From: Lachnospiraceae bacterium KH1T2
GTDB taxonomy: Bacteria; Bacillota; Clostridia; Lachnospirales; Lachnospiraceae
Assembly (NCBI GenBank): GCA_900114405.1
Contig: FOSY01000008.1
Span: 62,001 to 126,000, forward strand
DNA: 64,000 nt
Direction: 5' to 3'
The notes under the pieces were generated by a model, which saw nothing but the letters and a program-made list of their open reading frames with translations, was not told where the DNA came from and did not search any database. This document shows positions 9,392 to 18,398 of this stretch, in pieces. Position 1 is the stretch's first letter. Each line of letters starts with the position of its first letter. The translations under genes were made by a program, and so were the position numbers.

Positions 9392-10681
9392 TTATTCCTT
9401 CCCCAATAAATAGTCTATAAACTGCTCGGCTGTTCTTCCACTCATACCTCCATGAGAAAGTTCCCACTTATTTGCTTCTGAAAGCAATTCCTCCTCCGAA
9501 AGTTTTATATCATTTCTCTCTGCAATAGCCTTAACGATAGTATTGAACTCTTTCTTTCCCGGTCGTCCGAAGTAAATTTTTACTCCAAACCTTGCTGAAA
9601 GTGAGAGCTTCTCCTGTACTGTATCGCTCTCATGCAGATCATCATTTCTGTGTACATCAAGCTTATCACCAAAATTTTCATGTATAAGATGCCGCCTGTT
9701 TGACGTTGCATAAATAAGCACATTATCAGGTTTTTTCTCCAGACCGCCCTCTATAACAGCCTTGAGATACTTATACTCTGTCTCGGTATCTTCAAAAGAA
9801 AGATCGTCCATATATATTATGAATTTATAATTTCTATTTTTTACCTGCGTGATAAGATCATTCAACTCCTTGAACTGATGCTTATAAACCTCGATTATGC
9901 GAAGTCCTGCAGAATAATATTTATTTAGAATGCCCTTTATTGAAGACGATTTACCTGTGCCGGCATCACCAAACATAAGCACATTATTGGCAGGTCTGCC
10001 TGCAAGAAATGCTTCTGTATTTTCACATAGCTTTTGTTTTTGCAGATCTATTCCTATAAGATCGTCGAGTTCTACATGCTTTACTCTTGTGATAGGCGCG
10101 ATCACTGTATTTCCATCACGGTCATTTTCAAGCCTGAACGCCTTATGCAGTCCGAATTTACCCACTCCGAAATCATGATAGAATTCTCTCATTATCTCAA
10201 TGAATGCATCCGCATCATTTACACCTGCAAGGCTCTTGGCAAGGTCACAGATCCTGTCACGTATCCGGCGGTTAAATGCTGCTCCATCACTATTAGATGA
10301 CTTAAAATCCTCAATCAATGCAAAGCAGTTAACGCCTATTGCATTATCTATCTCTTCAAGATTCCAACTGAAACAGTCCTCAAATATCCAAAAATCATGC
10401 CTTGCTATCTGATTTAGAGAACCACTTATTTCAGATCGCTTTTCACTTGAAATGCTGAATGCATTTTCATTATTTACCAAAATATAGGCAAGAAAACAGT
10501 GCCAAAGATTTCCCTCAAAGCCATGTTTGACCGCAATCTCTACAAGCTCGCCTACTACTTCTGTAGCAAGTGAGCGGTCATTGCTCCTGTCTCTATCACT
10601 TTCATTATAAAGCTTAGCTACCTTGTCAAAAACTTCCTGATGCTTAAAATTTCTATATAAGATCAATTCATCTGCTTTCAT
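9392..10681 (-). CDS. DUF815-family AAA ATPase
   Basis: The 429-residue protein has a poorly conserved helical N-terminal half and a C-terminal AAA module with Walker A GDAGTGKSS, Walker B FIIYMDDLSFED, sensor-1-like VLIYATSNRRHL and a lid region ending in GGMSGRTAEQFID. This layout matches the DUF815 family of single-copy bacterial AAA ATPases, whose function is unknown. I prefer the ATG at 10681, preceded by GGGCGGTG, over an in-frame GTG three codons upstream that is itself part of that site. It lies 18 bases after pheA and 24 before ppx. No membrane segments were seen. Confidence 0.85.
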   Translation of the reverse strand: MKADELILYRNFKHQEVFDKVAKLYNESDRDRSNDRSLATEVVGELVEIAVKHGFEGNLWHCFLAYILVNNENAFSISSEKRSEISGSLNQIARHDFWIFEDCFSWNLEEIDNAIGVNCFALIEDFKSSNSDGAAFNRRIRDRICDLAKSLAGVNDADAFIEIMREFYHDFGVGKFGLHKAFRLENDRDGNTVIAPITRVKHVELDDLIGIDLQKQKLCENTEAFLAGRPANNVLMFGDAGTGKSSSIKGILNKYYSAGLRIIEVYKHQFKELNDLITQVKNRNYKFIIYMDDLSFEDTETEYKYLKAVIEGGLEKKPDNVLIYATSNRRHLIHENFGDKLDVHRNDDLHESDTVQEKLSLSARFGVKIYFGRPGKKEFNTIVKAIAERNDIKLSEEELLSEANKWELSHGGMSGRTAEQFIDYLLGKE

Positions 10682-10708
10682 ACAATTCACCGCCCGATCA
10701 TAAATTAT

Positions 10709-11833
10709 TCAATAGTTTCCAAGTATCTTCATATTCCTTGTTTCTTCTCTAAGTCCTCTCAGCGCATTTCTAACTCCTGCATCCCTGAGATTGCCTTCGA
10801 AATCCACAAAGAATCTGTATTCCCATGGACGATCCGGTATCGGACGGCTTTCGATCTTTGTCATATTAAGATCATTATATATGAAATGAGCGATAATGGA
10901 ATAAAGAGATCCACTTTTATGCGGAATTTCAAAGCACACGCTTATCTTCTTTGCATCCCTGCAGAATATCTTTCGATTTGTTACTATTATAAATCGGGTT
11001 GAATTCCCATCGCTGAAATTTATATCATCCTGAAGTATATCAAGCCCGTAAACACTTGCTGCCCTCGCTCCGGCAATCGCACCCTGTGTCGGATCATTCT
11101 GCTCTTTTATCATCTTTGCCGCCATTGCCGTATTAGCATAGCTTATCTGTTTCCAGCCCTTTTCCTCCAGAAAATCTGCACACTGCATAAGTGCCTGTGG
11201 ATGGGAGTAAACTGTTTTTATATCCTCGATCTTAGAACCTTTAATGCCTAGAAGGCAATTATCGATCCTGATTATCTGCTCTGCCACAATATAGTTTTCA
11301 AACTCCGTAAGCAGATCATAATTCGCGCTTACTATTCCGGCTGATGAATTTTCGATAGGCAGTACCGCATAATCTGCCGTTCCTTCATCTATAGCCCGCA
11401 TTGCATCCTTAAAAGTATTTACAGAATGAGAGTTTACATTTTCACCAAAATAGGCAATCATTGCAGCTTCAGAGTATGCTCCGTTTACACCCTGAAAAAC
11501 TACATTTACATCCTTAGTTTCAAGCTCATCAACTTCTATAAACGGAAGCCTTCCTCCAACACCATTTTCTTCAAGTAAAGCATACTGCTTCTTACGACTT
11601 ATCGCCATTATCTGAGAAAACAGTTCTTCCGTTCCTTTTGCATTAAAATCACTATGAGCGAGATTTCTTAACTTTTCAATCTTCGAATGCTCTCTCTCCG
11701 GATCATAAACGTTTCTTCCATTTGCAATTTTATACTCTGCAACTTTTTCAGAAACTTTCATTCTCTTCTCATAGAGTTCTACAATTTTTTCGTCAATTTC
11801 ATCAATTTCTTTTCTATACGTTTCAAGGCTCAT
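10709..11833 (-). CDS. pheA: Bifunctional chorismate mutase / prephenate dehydratase
   Basis: This 374-residue P-protein makes phenylpyruvate for phenylalanine synthesis. Residues 1-85 are an AroQ-type chorismate mutase (RKEIDEIDEKIVELYEKRMK). Residues about 108-285 are the prephenate dehydratase domain, with VFQGVNGAYSEAA, the catalytic TRF triad (GNSTRFIIV) and HPQAL. Residues about 295-374 are an ACT regulatory domain with ESRP (KIESRPIPDRPWEYRFFVD), the motif used for phenylalanine feedback. It is the first gene of the operon; AAGGGAG precedes its ATG. Confidence 0.96.
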   Translation of the reverse strand: MSLETYRKEIDEIDEKIVELYEKRMKVSEKVAEYKIANGRNVYDPEREHSKIEKLRNLAHSDFNAKGTEELFSQIMAISRKKQYALLEENGVGGRLPFIEVDELETKDVNVVFQGVNGAYSEAAMIAYFGENVNSHSVNTFKDAMRAIDEGTADYAVLPIENSSAGIVSANYDLLTEFENYIVAEQIIRIDNCLLGIKGSKIEDIKTVYSHPQALMQCADFLEEKGWKQISYANTAMAAKMIKEQNDPTQGAIAGARAASVYGLDILQDDINFSDGNSTRFIIVTNRKIFCRDAKKISVCFEIPHKSGSLYSIIAHFIYNDLNMTKIESRPIPDRPWEYRFFVDFEGNLRDAGVRNALRGLREETRNMKILGNY

Positions 11834-11868
11834 TAATGCGGTTTTCTCCCTTCCAAGACTTAACGTTT

Positions 11869-11897
11869 ATTATATTCTTTCGACGTTGAAAAGACAA
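11869..11897 (-). promoter_or_regulatory. Promoter of the pheA-ppx-ppk operon
   Basis: On the minus strand, TTGTCT (11897-11892) and TATAAT (11874-11869) are 17 bases apart. The -35 hexamer touches the -35 hexamer of the divergent promoter (11886-11891), so the two promoters probably compete for or share regulators. Confidence 0.6.
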
Positions 11898-11914
11898 CTT
11901 GATGATATTATAAT
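11886..11914 (+). promoter_or_regulatory. Promoter of the DUF5050-like gene and pyrBI
   Basis: TTGAAA (11886-11891), a 17-base spacer and TATAAT (11909-11914) give a near-consensus SigA promoter. It overlaps the sequence that would encode the first codons of the longer reading frame, which supports the downstream start at 11961. Confidence 0.65.
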
Positions 11915-11960
11915 AATAGTGAATACTTATGGGGTTAAGTTTTTCATCGGGGGATATAAT

Positions 11961-12980
11961 ATGAATAAAAAATCGATTATCTTTGTTGTAGTTATAGCAA
12001 TTGCTTCGATAGCACTTATAGTCGCTTCCCAACTAAGCGGCAAGATTCCGAAAAATCCTGAAACTACGATAGGTAATAATGCCGGAAATCTTCTAAATCA
12101 TGGTTATGTTGCAGAAGCCGACGGCAAAGTTTACATTCACAACTGCGCAGATAAGGGTGCTCTTTGGGTAATGAACCCTGACGAGAGTAATGCTAAGCAG
12201 CTAAAAGATATTAAAGCTGAATACCTAAACGTAGGCGGTAATTATATTTATTATTATGAGTCCAGCGACAATAATTCCGGTTTACTTTCATTTATGGGAA
12301 ATAACACAGGAATTTATCGTCTTGGCATAAAAGGTGGAAGTGCGAAATGCCTTCAGCAGTCACCTGTGGATTATCTGCTTCTGGTCGGTAATACACTTTA
12401 TTATGAATATTTTGCTTCTAAACATGATGGTGATCCCGAAGACAGTGGTCTTGGGCTTTACAGCATTCAGACAGATCGTACAGCTCATACTCAGCTTGCG
12501 GATCAGCCTGTGATCCCTGCAAATTATTCAAATGGTAAGTTTTATTACGCCGGGCAGAGTGGCGACCTGAGTCTTCATGCTTATGATCCTAAAACCAAAA
12601 ATGACTCTGTAGCTATCGCCGGAAGCTTTTGGAATCCTATAATCCTAAACGGCTTTGTTTACTACATGTGCCCGGAAAAGAATTATTCCATATGCCGCAG
12701 AAGCCTTAGCGGAGGTAATGAAGAAGTCCTTACTTCTGATCGTTCTGACTGCTTTAACGTTATTGGAAACTATATCTACTATCAGAAGAATTCAAGAACT
12801 GATCCGGCACTTATGCGCATCAGCTTAGACGGATCAAATCCGACAGTAATCCGCGCCGGAAATTATACTAACATCAACGCCTCATCAAGATATGTATACT
12901 TTGTTGATTATGCAAATGAAAGTGTTATGTATCATCAGGCGATTGACGGACCGGTTTCACCAACTGTATTTAATCCGTGA
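11961..12980 (+). CDS. Anchored extracytoplasmic DUF5050-like beta-propeller protein
   Basis: The 339-residue protein has a single N-terminal hydrophobic segment (SIIFVVVIAIASIALIVA) with no lipobox cysteine, so it is anchored by an uncleaved signal or secreted. The rest is a series of ~45-residue repeats such as GNYIYYQKNS, GNYTNINASSRYVYFVDYAN and GKFYYAGQSGD, the G-x-x-I/V-Y-Y pattern of DUF5050/propeller proteins common in clostridia. The function is unknown; solute or cell-wall sensing is a guess. CGGGGGA at 11949-11955 fixes the ATG at 11961. It precedes pyrB by 33 bases and may be co-transcribed with it. Confidence 0.75.
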   Translation: MNKKSIIFVVVIAIASIALIVASQLSGKIPKNPETTIGNNAGNLLNHGYVAEADGKVYIHNCADKGALWVMNPDESNAKQLKDIKAEYLNVGGNYIYYYESSDNNSGLLSFMGNNTGIYRLGIKGGSAKCLQQSPVDYLLLVGNTLYYEYFASKHDGDPEDSGLGLYSIQTDRTAHTQLADQPVIPANYSNGKFYYAGQSGDLSLHAYDPKTKNDSVAIAGSFWNPIILNGFVYYMCPEKNYSICRRSLSGGNEEVLTSDRSDCFNVIGNYIYYQKNSRTDPALMRISLDGSNPTVIRAGNYTNINASSRYVYFVDYANESVMYHQAIDGPVSPTVFNP

Positions 12981-13013
12981 AACTGAGTTTATATAAGAAA
13001 GGGAAAACTAAAA

Positions 13014-13934
13014 ATGAAAAACGTTATGAGTCCTCTCGACTTTTCTGTGGAAGAGCTTGATGCCCTTATGGACACAGCAACAGACATTATGGCTCACCCC
13101 CAGAAATACGCACATGCCTGCGATGGAAAGATCCTTGCAACACTATTTTATGAGCCAAGTACTAGAACCCGTCTTTCCTTCGAGGCAGCTATGCTAAGGC
13201 TTGGCGGCAAAACCCTTGGTTTCCACTCAGCCGATTCATCTTCCGCAACAAAAGGCGAGACCGTAGCTGACACCATTCGTGTTATTTCAAGCTTTGCTGA
13301 TATCTGTGCAATGCGCCACCCCAAAGAAGGTGCTCCTATGGTAGCCGCAGAAAAATCATCTATTCCTGTTATCAATGCAGGCGATGGCGGTCATCAGCAT
13401 CCTACACAGACATTGACGGATCTCATGACGATACATTCACTTAAAGGACATTTTGATAATCTTACAATTGGTATGTGCGGCGATTTAAAGTTCGGACGTA
13501 CTGTTCACTCTCTCATTGAAGCATTGCTTCGTTATTCAAATATTCACTTTGTTTTCATTTCACCAAGGGAACTGATGCTTCCCGGATACATTAAAGATAA
13601 ACTTGATTCCCATTCAGATATACAATATGAAGAAGTCACTACTCTCGAAGAAGTGCTCCCTAAGCTCGATGTGCTCTACATGACTCGTGTACAGAGAGAG
13701 CGTTTCTTTAACGAAGAAGACTATGTAAGATTGAAGGATTTCTACATCCTGGACAAAAAGAAGATGGCACTTGCTGGTCCTGACATGCTTGTGCTTCACC
13801 CGCTGCCAAGAGTTAACGAGATCTCAACCGAGATTGACGATGATCCGAGAGCTGTCTTCTTCAAGCAGGTAAAATTCGGCATGTACATACGTATGGCACT
13901 TATTCTTAAGCTTCTTGATATAAATGTTGATTGA
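13014..13934 (+). CDS. pyrB: Aspartate carbamoyltransferase catalytic subunit
   Basis: At 306 residues it is of standard length. It catalyses carbamoyl phosphate + L-aspartate to N-carbamoyl-aspartate in pyrimidine synthesis. The carbamoyl-phosphate signature [12 protein letters not shown] is at about 44-55, the second set is [12 protein letters not shown], and the aspartate domain carries RVQRERF and [17 protein letters not shown] precedes the ATG. It is followed directly by the regulatory subunit, as in the ATCase holoenzyme operons of enterobacteria and many clostridia. Confidence 0.98.
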   Translation: MKNVMSPLDFSVEELDALMDTATDIMAHPQKYAHACDGKILATLFYEPSTRTRLSFEAAMLRLGGKTLGFHSADSSSATKGETVADTIRVISSFADICAMRHPKEGAPMVAAEKSSIPVINAGDGGHQHPTQTLTDLMTIHSLKGHFDNLTIGMCGDLKFGRTVHSLIEALLRYSNIHFVFISPRELMLPGYIKDKLDSHSDIQYEEVTTLEEVLPKLDVLYMTRVQRERFFNEEDYVRLKDFYILDKKKMALAGPDMLVLHPLPRVNEISTEIDDDPRAVFFKQVKFGMYIRMALILKLLDINVD

Positions 13935-13953
13935 GAGAGAGGATATTCTAGAA

Positions 13954-14409
13954 ATGACTAATAAGCGTGAAGAATATAAATTGAATGTTGGAAAGATTGA
14001 AGAAGGTTTTGTAATAGACCACATCCAGCCTGGAAAAGGTATGGATCTCTACTACTACCTTGGGCTCGATAAGCTCAATTCCTGTGTCGCCATAATACAG
14101 AATGCTTTTTCCCGCAAGATGGGTAAAAAAGATATGATAAAAGTTGAAGGTCCGCTTCAGCCTTTCGACCTTGACATCATTGCTTTCCTTGACCATACAG
14201 CAACGATCGACGTTATCAAAGACGGTGAGATCATTGGCAAACCAAAGCTTGAATTCCCACAGGAGATAGTAAACGTTATCAAATGCAGAAATCCAAGATG
14301 TATAACTTCTACTGAGCACCAGCTCGATAACATTTTTTATCTCACAGATGTCAAGAATGGAACCTATCGCTGTAAATACTGCGAAACAAAATGGACACCT
14401 ATTAATTGA
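13954..14409 (+). CDS. pyrI: Aspartate carbamoyltransferase regulatory subunit
   Basis: The 151-residue protein has an N-terminal allosteric domain (LNVGKIEEGFVIDHI, then the nucleotide-binding fold) and a C-terminal zinc domain with four cysteines as Cx4C (CRNPRC) and CxxC (CKYC), needed to contact PyrB. It should give feedback control by CTP/ATP. I choose the ATG at 13954, 10 bases after AGAGAGAGGA; an earlier in-frame ATG at 13924 lies inside the end of pyrB and lacks a site. Confidence 0.96.
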   Translation: MTNKREEYKLNVGKIEEGFVIDHIQPGKGMDLYYYLGLDKLNSCVAIIQNAFSRKMGKKDMIKVEGPLQPFDLDIIAFLDHTATIDVIKDGEIIGKPKLEFPQEIVNVIKCRNPRCITSTEHQLDNIFYLTDVKNGTYRCKYCETKWTPIN

Positions 14410-14412
14410 TCA

Positions 14413-14449
14413 AAAATGCAGCCTTCATTCCTGAGGGCTGCATTTTTTT
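14413..14449 (+). terminator. Terminator between pyrI and the convergent glycan locus
   Basis: AAAATGCAGCC pairs with GGCTGCATTTT and is followed by a T run. The A run at the 5' side makes it usable from the minus strand as well, where it follows the oxidoreductase-GDPD gene. Confidence 0.85.
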
Positions 14450-16247
14450 ATACTAACGCATCATTTATGCTAAGTGTTTTTCTTTTGAGATACATTTCAG
14501 GAATATTAGTGAAAATATCTGTAACTCCAAAGTCAAGGTATCTTTCAAGATGAGCTTCCTTAAGTGATACTTTTCCCTTAAAGAACGGCTCATCCGTATT
14601 CCATGCCCTGACCGTTACGCCTTTAAGATACTTAGGAAGTCTTACATTTAAGCCGGCCACGCAAGGATGAAGCGCATCTGCACCGACCTTTCTGCCATAA
14701 ACAATGCAATCTTCAAGATAAAAGCCAAGCATTCCCGTCTTTGCCTTAGGATCAAGCTCCTTTATATGCTTTATAGACTCTGCTCTGAATGATGACCATA
14801 TCACATAATTCGACAATTCATATTTTCTAACCAAGGCAAGAGCTTTCTCTTCTATTCCTTTATAACGGTATTTTCCTGTCTTGAGCTCGATATTAAGGAG
14901 CAGTCCCGTCTTAATACAATAAGGTTTCAAGAGTCTCAAGACTTCCTCAAGTGTTGGAACATTTGTCCTCATCCCACCACCTGCATCTATCGTCAATGCT
15001 CTTATCTCTGAAAGTTTATAGTCCTTGACTTCACGAATACCATCGGTAGTCCTCTCGACACTTTCATCATGAATAACAACGATCTCGCCATCTCTTGTCA
15101 TCTGTATATCAAATTCAATACCTGTAAGTCCCTTGAGATCAGCCGCAGCCTTAAATGCCTCCAATGTATTTTCCGGATTATACATGCTGCAACCGCGATG
15201 TGCCCATATCTTCACCTGCTGCGCTCTTTCAATATGCTCTCGCACACCCGTTTCCTCAAAAGTCTTAAAACGGTCCTTCAAAAATTCCTGAATGACTCTG
15301 GCTGACCTTATAGAAATCAATTCATCATTTCCTTTTCGGCGCCCATTTTCCATTCTGATATTTTGCTTTCCGAAAAGTTCCGCTTCTGCAGCTCTCCTGC
15401 TGAATTCATCAAGTTCATATTGAAAGCCTGTGTCTGCAAAATTATATGAAAATGTTTCATTTTTTTTAGGATCTTCGTATCTTACCTGAAATTTACTTGT
15501 CATCCACCATGGAGAAGGTACATAGATACTTCCCTTTGTGCCGGAGATTACAAGATTTCCTTCACTTTTAACTTCAAGCCCTACTTTAGCAGTTGCCGTA
15601 GCTTTACCATAATCAAAGTAAATCTTTGAATATGTATCCACGCCATTTGAAAGGAAGAGTGAGTGAAAACTGACCGAATTATATGCTGCTCCAAGCAGAT
15701 CAATGATTGGAAGAATGCAATAATTTCCAAGCTCTACAACTGCACCTCCATATTTTTCATCAGTTATCTCTCTTTTATTTGTGGGTGTCAGTTTTGTATA
15801 TGAAGCTTCGACATCCATGATAGTGCCTATCTTACCTGATTTGGCTACTTTCAGCAGCTCCCTATAACCCTCACAGTACTTTGTTGGCATGACTTCCATT
15901 ATCACAGTATCATTTACATCCGCAAGAGTGAAAAGCATATCCGCTCTATCCTCTGCAAGTGCCAGCGGCTTCTCGCATAAGACATGTTTTTTGGAAAGTA
16001 ATGCCTCTTTTGCTATATCTACATGAGTTGCAGGCGGTGTCGTGATATAAACCGCATCAACAACTTCCAATATATCGTTGATCTTATCAGTCGCAAGCTT
16101 AACATTATGATCCATGGCATAACGTTTTGCCTTATTAAGATTCAAGTCACATATTGCAGTTATCTCAAATTCTTTCTGCCTTCTGATAGTTTTTGCAAAC
16201 TTCTCAGCCCTGCTTCCTGTACCGATCACTCCAAACCTCAGACCCAT
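14448..16247 (-). CDS. Gfo/Idh/MocA oxidoreductase fused to GDPD phosphodiesterase
   Basis: This 599-residue fusion joins two enzymes. Residues 1-~345 are a Gfo/Idh/MocA NAD(P)-dependent oxidoreductase: Rossmann start FGVIGTGSRAEKFAKTI, then CEKPLAL with the conserved EKP lysine, and the substrate-binding fold. Residues ~355-599 are a glycerophosphodiester phosphodiesterase: HRGCSMYNPENTLEAF, then EFDIQMTRDGEIVVIHDE (metal-binding E, D and catalytic H), then ELKTGKY. Both sets of catalytic residues look intact. I start at the ATG at 16247 because GGGGAGA is directly upstream and this start clears the previous gene. It is the last gene of a minus-strand glycan operon, so it may act on a glycerophosphate-decorated sugar; that role is inferred. 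Confidence 0.88.
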   Translation of the reverse strand: MGLRFGVIGTGSRAEKFAKTIRRQKEFEITAICDLNLNKAKRYAMDHNVKLATDKINDILEVVDAVYITTPPATHVDIAKEALLSKKHVLCEKPLALAEDRADMLFTLADVNDTVIMEVMPTKYCEGYRELLKVAKSGKIGTIMDVEASYTKLTPTNKREITDEKYGGAVVELGNYCILPIIDLLGAAYNSVSFHSLFLSNGVDTYSKIYFDYGKATATAKVGLEVKSEGNLVISGTKGSIYVPSPWWMTSKFQVRYEDPKKNETFSYNFADTGFQYELDEFSRRAAEAELFGKQNIRMENGRRKGNDELISIRSARVIQEFLKDRFKTFEETGVREHIERAQQVKIWAHRGCSMYNPENTLEAFKAAADLKGLTGIEFDIQMTRDGEIVVIHDESVERTTDGIREVKDYKLSEIRALTIDAGGGMRTNVPTLEEVLRLLKPYCIKTGLLLNIELKTGKYRYKGIEEKALALVRKYELSNYVIWSSFRAESIKHIKELDPKAKTGMLGFYLEDCIVYGRKVGADALHPCVAGLNVRLPKYLKGVTVRAWNTDEPFFKGKVSLKEAHLERYLDFGVTDIFTNIPEMYLKRKTLSINDALV

Positions 16248-16273
16248 CTTTCTCTCCCCGTTATTGTCTGTCA

Positions 16274-17167
16274 TCAGCCATATATTTCTTTGATTGAATC
16301 CATAAATTCCACTTTTGCTCTCCACCCTGTATCATGATAGATCTTTTCAACCGACGGCTTTAGCGAAACGAATGGATTTGGTGCCTCGCCATATATTATC
16401 TCTGCATCCGGTGCATATCTGTCTCTAAGCTTTTCCATAAAAAATTTCAGTGGATGATAATCACCATTCGCTATATTATATATTTCTCCATTTCTACCCG
16501 AACGAGCTAATGCAAGTATTGCCGCTGCTCCATCTGCAGCATCGAGATAATCCCAATACTGCTCAGCTTTACTTATACTCGGAACTTCACCTTTTTTAAG
16601 TTTCTCTATTATATCGGGAAGAAGTCTTCCATGCGGCTCATACTTACCATAAAGGCTAAAAATTCTTCCCCATATCCACTCTATCCCCAGGTCAGCAGCC
16701 AAATGTCTTGAAAGATAACATGCTGCCGTCTTTGCTGCGCCATATGCGCTGAATGGGTCAGCTATCAGATCTTCTGTGATCATTCCTGACTTTACCCCAT
16801 ACTCAGCCTGTGAACCTGTCGCAACAAAACGCTTACAGCCTATTTTCTTGGCAGCTTTTACAGCCTCAAGAGTTCTTCCTACATTTGCATACTCTGTCGG
16901 AATATCATTTCTTCCTTTGCTTCCCCATGCAAGGTGAAAGAAAATCTCCGGTGTACCTTTGATTTTTTCAGGCAGCGATGCATAATCATCAAAATCTGCC
17001 TCAACAAGTTCGACTTTTGATGTTTCAAGCTTCTTTAATCTTTCATTATGCTTAGACCCTGCTCTGACAAGTGCATATACGTATATCCCATTTGCTGCTA
17101 AATGCTCTACTAAGTTACAGCCGGCAAATCCCGCTGCCCCACTAACAATGACTGATTTAATTTTCAT
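16274..17167 (-). CDS. NAD-dependent sugar epimerase/dehydratase (extended SDR)
   Basis: The 297-residue extended short-chain dehydrogenase has the nucleotide-binding motif SGAAGFAGCNLVEHL near residue 10 and the catalytic YGAAK (Y-x3-K) near residue 143, with a preceding ATGSQAEYG that supplies the Ser/Thr. Family members epimerise, dehydrate or reduce NDP-sugars. It sits between an FkbM methyltransferase and the oxidoreductase-GDPD fusion, consistent with making a modified sugar for the first glycan locus. The substrate cannot be told. Confidence 0.88.
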   Translation of the reverse strand: MKIKSVIVSGAAGFAGCNLVEHLAANGIYVYALVRAGSKHNERLKKLETSKVELVEADFDDYASLPEKIKGTPEIFFHLAWGSKGRNDIPTEYANVGRTLEAVKAAKKIGCKRFVATGSQAEYGVKSGMITEDLIADPFSAYGAAKTAACYLSRHLAADLGIEWIWGRIFSLYGKYEPHGRLLPDIIEKLKKGEVPSISKAEQYWDYLDAADGAAAILALARSGRNGEIYNIANGDYHPLKFFMEKLRDRYAPDAEIIYGEAPNPFVSLKPSVEKIYHDTGWRAKVEFMDSIKEIYG

Positions 17168-17212
17168 ATTTTCATTCCTATCATAAAATTTAGATAAGAA
17201 AATTATAGCATA

Positions 17213-18397
17213 TCAGACTGCGAATATAACAAATTCAGAAGGAAGCCATGTCCTACCATTTGCTCTAAGATATAATCTGTATTCAGGATTCATTTCAAGC
17301 ATCATTCGAGGAATTTCAGCCAGATCATCATAATTATGGTATACGCAAATAGCCATCTTAGGCTTATCCTCTTTAATATGTTTCCTGCATCCTCTCAAAG
17401 CTCCCTGCTCTGCACCTTCTATATCCATTATTAAGAAAGAAATTTTTTCATTTATATCATCATCAACTTTAACCACATTTATTGCAGCTTTACCCTCTTT
17501 CTTAATCTGTGTTATCGATCCTTCCGAATCAGGATTATCTATATACATAACACCATTTTCATCGCCAACTGCTAAATTTTTTATTTCAAGATTATTTAGA
17601 TGGATACAATTCTCTTTTATAATCTCGCAAAGTCTTGGAACAACTTCATAAACATATATTTTTCTATAATATTTATAATTATCTACATACGATAATACTG
17701 TATCCCCTACATACCCTCCGCATTCAACTACAACCTCATTTTCATCGCACCTTATAATATCTTTATCAAAATAATCATCATACAAATGATCTTTCATCTT
17801 AACAATGTGATCAACATTAAAGTCAATCCAACACATTAGTATTTCAAATAGTGTTCCTTTTGACCTCTCATCAGCAAGCTTTTCATACAAAAAAAGATAA
17901 TCATCATAGTGCTTTTCCAATCCATCAATTCGCATCTCTATAAGTTCATAATTGTTATTTTCTATATCTAAATATCCATATAAATTATGAAATTGATTTG
18001 CCATACCAGCTATATTTATTCTTCTACTTTCCGCACAATTCATAAACGCATCAATCATGTATTTTCGCTTATCCTCATGCGGTACATATTTAATAAAATC
18101 CATCAATCTTCTAAACTTATAATCCGTTCCAGATAGCTTTTTCTGTTCACTTATAATATTTTCTATTAACTCAGTCCACTTACTTACATCATCTAAATAT
18201 GTATGGCAATCTAATTTATCTAAAAAAAATCCCACTACCTTTTCATTAAAAAAAATAATTTCATTTATCTTCCGTATCCCCTCATCCAAGCTGTCAATAA
18301 GATCAACACTTACCGTATTTACTCCAACCTCAACTATTTTCTTTATATTCACAATTATTTTTTCAATAGCTTCATAATCAATAGTCTTAAAATCCAT
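17213..18397 (-). CDS. FkbM family methyltransferase
   Basis: The 394-residue protein has a helical N-terminal half of unknown role and a C-terminal FkbM SAM-dependent methyltransferase domain: VVECGGYVGDTVLSYV (SAM motif I), IYVYEVVPRLCEIIKENC, NLAVGDENG and FLIMDIEGAEQGALRG (the DIEG hallmark). FkbM domains O-methylate sugars or polyketides, often capping a glycan. It lies one base after the preceding glycosyltransferase gene, so it is co-translated with it. No membrane segments were seen. Confidence 0.85.
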   Translation of the reverse strand: MDFKTIDYEAIEKIIVNIKKIVEVGVNTVSVDLIDSLDEGIRKINEIIFFNEKVVGFFLDKLDCHTYLDDVSKWTELIENIISEQKKLSGTDYKFRRLMDFIKYVPHEDKRKYMIDAFMNCAESRRINIAGMANQFHNLYGYLDIENNNYELIEMRIDGLEKHYDDYLFLYEKLADERSKGTLFEILMCWIDFNVDHIVKMKDHLYDDYFDKDIIRCDENEVVVECGGYVGDTVLSYVDNYKYYRKIYVYEVVPRLCEIIKENCIHLNNLEIKNLAVGDENGVMYIDNPDSEGSITQIKKEGKAAINVVKVDDDINEKISFLIMDIEGAEQGALRGCRKHIKEDKPKMAICVYHNYDDLAEIPRMMLEMNPEYRLYLRANGRTWLPSEFVIFAV

Positions 18398-18398
18398 A

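Noticed and set aside
11886..11960. Longer N terminus for the DUF5050-like protein
   Set aside because: The extra 25 codons start on the promoter -35 hexamer itself; the ATG at 11961 has a strong ribosome binding site and begins a normal signal segment.
14052..14319. Antisense 123-codon frame over pyrI
   Set aside because: It is a shadow of pyrI, whose zinc cysteines and length are textbook.
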